A stretch of 64,000 bases of DNA, from positions 4,187,001 to 4,251,000 of the forward strand of contig OX439005.1 in the NCBI GenBank assembly GCA_949316495.1. Direction: 5' to 3'. Positions within the stretch are counted from its first letter, which is position 1, and every line of letters starts with the position of its first letter. The notes beneath the pieces were generated by a model. It ran no database searches. It saw nothing but the letters and a program-made list of their open reading frames with translations, and was not told the origin of the DNA. This DNA comes from Amphiduros pacificus. Taxonomy: Eukaryota; Annelida; Polychaeta; Phyllodocida; Hesionidae. This document shows positions 55,201 to 61,200 of the stretch, piece after piece. The position numbers and the translations under genes are program-made.

Positions 55201-58200
55201 TTCCGATACAGTCAGGGTCGGACTCCTTGCTGGACACCCCAGAGAAAAGAGTTATCGAATGGAAATTTACTGAGTTGGATCTGAACAAAGACAATCGCCT
55301 CAGAAAAAAAGAGATACGTTCTTTAAAGAGAATGGTGAAAAAACTTGTTAAACCAAAAGCATGTGCCAAAACGTTTGACCGCTACTGTGACCTTGACCAA
55401 GATGGCTACATCGCCCGCACCGAATGGTCGGTCTGCCTCGGAGTGGACATTAACAGTGAGTGATCCCAAAACAGGTAGAGGTGTTGACCTGCACTTAAAA
55501 AATATCTGCAATTGATTTGCAATTGATTTGCAATTTATTTGCATTTATTTGCAATTTATTTGCAATTTATTTGCATTTATTTTCAAATATTTGCATTTAT
55601 TTGCAATTTATTTGCAATTTATTTGCAATTTATTTGCAATTTATTTGCAATTTATTTGCAATTTATTTGCAAATTATTTGCAATTTATTTGCATTTATTT
55701 GCAATTTATTTGCAAGTTCCTGCCACCAGGGGACAGCACTAGGTATACGACTACAGCTGGTAATGATGTAGTCTTATTTTATGAAGTTTTATTCCTAGCA
55801 AAATTTTGATCATATTATGCCTCAGTCACTTTTGCACCGGGTGCCGGCGGGGAAGTTAAAATCGGCCGACTTCACAATCTGCCGGGCGCCGGGGAGTTTA
55901 TCACCAACAATCTGAGAGAGGCACGTGCAAAACTGAATAGCACAGACGTCTGTAGGATATCTCTACGTCTGTTTCATGACACAGACGTCTGCAGGATGTC
56001 TTTAAGACGTCTGGGTAGGCTTACAAAAAAAAATCTAATCCTATTTTCACCACACGATGCCACCGGCAGCCCTAAGATAATCTGCCGATGTCCCTGCGGG
56101 ACACTGCCGGGACCCTGCCGTGTACTTTGATATTTGCTGATAAGACATCGGGGAAACGCCGGCAACTTTTATGTTCCAGATAAAAGTCCCCGATGACCCG
56201 CCCGACGTCTTAAAGATGCCCAATTGTGGCCGATGATCTCTCGGTGCCCACACGGCAATCTGAACTGCCTGCCGATTTTGTAAAAAATACCCATCGGCCG
56301 GGCATCTTTACTGTAATCGGCGCAAATGTGACTGAGGCATTAGTAGACCTTCAGACACCCATATTCTTCTTTCATATAGTGAATCTGAAAATTCCGGAAA
56401 GTAGAACCTGATGATTTTGGTTATTTTAAATTGTGAGGGAAGGTAAATTCATTCATGATTATAGAATCCTCAAGCAATAAAGCATGGGCACTCAAGTCAT
56501 ACATCCTGGCACCTCAAGATCTAGAATCCTATTGGATATTTCACAAAAGGTCAATCATGATCATCGTTGATTGCCTACTCAGATCGCCAAATTATTCCAT
56601 TTTGTCAGTTCAAAAATTTTGCTAGGAATCTGACTTTTAATATTAAAACAAGTGTTAACGCTAAATGTAAACGCCATGAAATATATATTTTGATTTAAGC
56701 ATAATTAAAAACAATACTGCCGGTTTGATTTGCTGATGTGCACCGTGGCCTGTTAGATATAAGAATGTTACTATAAGATAAGAGAGAGTCATTAACAGCA
56801 TGAATATAATCGTCACCAGAATGACCAGGTTATCTTTATTCTTGCCAACGTATTCTCGCTATCTGCTCTCCCAGAATTTTAGCTGGTCTGTGAAAAAATG
56901 ACGAAATTGGCGCAGTGCATGACGGGAAAGATGTTGTGTTGTAAACTTCCGCCTGCCTTGCTTCAAGATGGGAGGGAAATTTCAGACTGACATCGTACAT
57001 TGACACTCCGATGTCAGCGCTAAAGAGTGTTTGTTGTGTAATCTTTACATAAGTATATTGCAATTTACGTAAGTTATGTCAACATTACGAAAGCAAAACT
57101 GAGAAAAACAACGATGGAAAGATGAAAGGCAGAGGCGACAATGCCCCAAACAGGCTGTCGCCGCTGTTCCTGGATGTGCCATGTGCAAAGAATTGGGTCA
57201 AATACGATCGCAGCGCTAAAAAAATGCAGCGTATATGGGAGAGCAGATAGGGAAAATTGCACACCACTAATGCACGATATATAATAAGTGATATGTTGAG
57301 ATGATTTATTGTGTTTCTCTTTCTATTTGCACAGGCACCTTGCACATTTGATCACCTGCATTTATTTGGATGATTTGGCAGCCTTTGTTGATTACAATTC
57401 TAGCTTGATGTTTTTCCTTTGCCTTCACCAGGAACTAAGGAAGATGACGGGGTGTAACTGTGTAATTGTGTTGGAGTTTGTGTGTTCGTTGAAGCCATTG
57501 AATGATAATATGCGAGGAATTGTTTCTGAATAGATATTTGAGTAGGTTTCTGAGTAGATATTTGAGTAGGTTTCTGAGTAGATATTTGAGTAGGTTTCTG
57601 AGTAGATATTTGAGTAAGTTTCTGAGTAGATATTTGAGTAGGTTTCTGAGTAGATATTTGAGTAGGTTTCTGAGTAGATATTTGAGTAGGTTTCTGAGTA
57701 GATATTTGAGTAGGTGTCTGAGTAGATATTTGAGTAGGTCTCTGAGTAGATATTTGAGTAGGTTTCTGAGCAGATATTTGAGTAGGTTTCTGAGTAGATA
57801 TTTGAGTAGGTTTCTGAGTAGATATTTGAGTAGGTTTCTGAGTAGATATTTGAGTAGGTTTCTGAGTAGATATTTGAGTAGGTTTCTGAGTAGATATTTG
57901 AGTAGGTTTCTGAGTAGATATTTGAGTAGGTTTCTGAGTAGATATTTGAGTAGGTTTCTGAGTAGATATTTGAGTAGGGTTCTAATCAGATATTTGAGTA
58001 GGTTTCTTAGCAAATATTTGAGTAGGTTTCTGAGTAGCTCATCATGTATGGCACAGTGAGTTATTAGTAAGGCAATTACAGATACATGTCCCTTATGAAG
58101 TAATCAGGGACAATGAGGCTAATTCAGGGACAATGAGGCTAATTCAGGGACAATGAGGCTAATTCAGGGACAATGAGACTAAATCAGGGACAATGAGGCT

Positions 58201-61200
58201 AATGAGTTTTGGTGGTATGGGACTTTTGTCATGGTGTAAATGAGTTTTGAAAAGATGTATGCGCCTTTTGTCAGAGAAAATTTGTCTTGTAAGGTAATCT
58301 GTGTCTTTTAAAAAGCTCTATCTGTTTTAGAGCAGGCTGTTTTTGTGTTTTGTCAGGGTGTATGTATTTTGTCAAGATGTATGTGTGTTTTGTTGCAGAT
58401 AATGTGTTTTTGTCTGTGTTCGTGTTTGTAATGGTGCATCCAGGTTTATGATTGCATTGTCAGGGTGTATGTATGTTCTGTCAGGTTGTGAATGTATTTT
58501 TTCAGGGTGTATGTGTTTTGTTGGGGTGTATGTGTCTTGTCAGGGCGTATGCTGTTTTGTCAAGGTATGCATGCGTTTTGTCAGGATGTATTTTGTCAGG
58601 TTGTATGTATCTTATAGGGTGTATTTTGTCAGGGTGTGTATGTGTGTTTTGTCAGGGTGTGTATGTGTGTTTTATCAGGGTGTGTTTTGTCAGGGTGTGT
58701 TTTGTCAGGGTGTGTTTTGTCAGGATGTTTTTTTGTCAGGGGGTGTATGTATGTTTTGTCAGGGTGTTTTGTCAGGGTGGTTTGTCAGGGTGTGTTTTGT
58801 CAGGATGTTTTGTCAGGATGTTTTGTCAGGGTATGTATGTTTTGTCAGGGTATGTATGTTTTGTCAGGGTGTGTTTTGTCAGGGTGTGTTTTGTCAGGGT
58901 GTGTTTTGACAGGGTGTGTTTTGTCAGGATGTATTTTGTCAGGGTGTTTTGTCAGGATGTTTTGTCAGGGTATGTATGTTTTGTCAGGGTATGTATGTTT
59001 TGTCAGGGTGTGTTTTGTCAGGGTGTGTTTTGACAGGGTGTGTTTTGTCAGGGTGTGTTTTGTCAGTGTGTTTTGTCAGTGTGTTTAGTCAGGATGTATT
59101 TTGTCAGGGCGTGTTTTGTCAGTGTGTTTTGTCAGGATGTATTTTGTCAGGGTGTGTTTTGTCAGAGTGTGTTTTTTTCAGGATGTATTTTATCAGGGTG
59201 TGTTTTGTCAGTGTGTGTTTTTTTCAGAATGTATTTTGTCAGGGTGTGTTTTGTCAGGGTGTGTTTTGTCAGGGTGTGTTTTGTCAGGGTGTGTTTTGTC
59301 AGGGTGTGTTTTGTCAGGGTGTGTTTTGTCAGGGTGTGTATTAATACTAATTCCTTTGTCTTTAAGCTTTCTATGCTTGGGCTACAACATCTATACCTCA
59401 TACTGTCAGTTATAATCATATTTTTTTCGGAATGTCCAAAAAGGTTATTTAAATCGTAAATTAATACATTCATAGTTTCTTGGGGAATGGTTTTACTAAC
59501 ACAGTCACAAATGCACTTACCATCTAACAAAAGCAGAAAAGAACCAGCGAATATTTTTTTAGTTTACAAAATCCCAGAACGGATTGTTTGTTTCACCTAA
59601 TATAGGTTTCGCCCATGTCTTTTGCTCCGGCAGCATGCAGACTAATCTCAGACTTGTATTATCATTTCCCACTAATCACTACTAGCACTCACTAATCAAC
59701 AAAACTTATCACTAACAAAACCGGCCGGGCACAGTGCAAATATGTTTTTGTCACTGTACTCCCGACCCGAGTTCTACACTTTGTTATAATTGCAGTTTCT
59801 TTTCGCTTGTTTTTGTCCCTAAACTCAGACGAGCAGGCGACGACTCCGCGAAGCGACGAGACGCCACCTAGAGGAGGTATTCCATTGAATAATTACGCAG
59901 ACGTCTCCGTGCTACTGCGCTCTCCCCACGCCGACGCAGTAGGTTATAACAGCTTTGCAATATATCTTCCAAATGGGGTTCTTCATAGAGGAGAAAGTGG
60001 TTTGGTATTATTAGCGTAGAGATAAATAACGTACCAGTGTAAACGGGAAGTGATTGGTCTGGACTCAACCTCAGCCAACATTTTTGCCAATGTTTTACAT
60101 TTTTTTGCCAATGTTTTACAATTTTGCCAATGTTTTTCAATTTTGCCAATGGTTTTCAATTTTGCCAATTTTGCCAATTTCTCATGTACTGGCAAGCTTA
60201 CAATTCCTAGTCTATCTGACAAACCCGGACAAATGTTAACAATCAGAGAACAGACATTCAAATAATTAATATAATCTGTAAAATATGCAGTAAATTTCAA
60301 AATATATATCCAGGCTTAATTGGAGTGACATGACATATCTCACACGTTGCAGTAGAAGTTGCTATGAATCTACAACAAAAATTGCTTGTAACTATGTTGC
60401 CAGCAACCTTTGCTGTAAATTAACATCAAATTTACTGTGATAACTTTTTACAGCATATCTTTTTGTTTGACAATAAACGTGAAAATAATATGGTCTGCCA
60501 ATAGAGACTGAGATGGAAAGCCCTCACATATAAATCGCAAATAGGAATTTGCTATTCCAAAATATAACATAAAAATCTATGGGACAGAGCATTTTAAATA
60601 ATAACCTCCCATATAAAGAAAAATCTTCCAAAGAAATAGTGTAAAAATAGGAACATTTAATTTTTTTTAAAAACATGCCGGTTCACAAGACATTTGTCTC
60701 GTAAGCGCTGAGTAGATTGTATGTGGTATAAGCGCTATATAAGTCTGTTATTATAATTTATGATTATTATTATGATGGCTTTCTGTGATAACCAAGCGGC
60801 AGATATTGGCTTCTACTCACGCTTGCTGGAGACTTTGATACCAGACCATATTGCAATCCTGGTGCTCTAGTACTTGTAGAATCGGCAAGGGATGGTCTCA
60901 AACCTAAGCTTATCTGCATATTAGACCAAATTTACATAATTATGCTAATGGCTGAGTGGGAATATTATTTTAAAGAATATAATTATAGATTTAAATTTAT
61001 TTAATAAGATGTATAAATTAGTGGCAGTTGATAGTGAGAGTATGGCATTCTACTACAGATATTTCTGCCATTTGTATGTTTTGTTTGTCTTTGCTGTTTG
61101 AAGACGACGACGCCACGCCCTCACTATGGGACAAACAGCATGCCATCCGAATTGGCAAGACACGCCTTTCTCCTTCTGAAGGGAGGCACAAACTGACTGA

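Larger units (their letters stand above)
59877..61103. other. Intron 7
   Basis: Contains an 18-bp repeat (60081-60180) and a SINE tail (60690-60775). The rest is AT-rich and unassigned. Confidence 0.5.

Noticed and set aside
58448-59459. Cys/Val/Gly-rich frames resembling a cysteine-rich shell or venom protein
   Set aside because: Three overlapping frames across a 15-bp satellite with no signal peptide or stable cysteine spacing.
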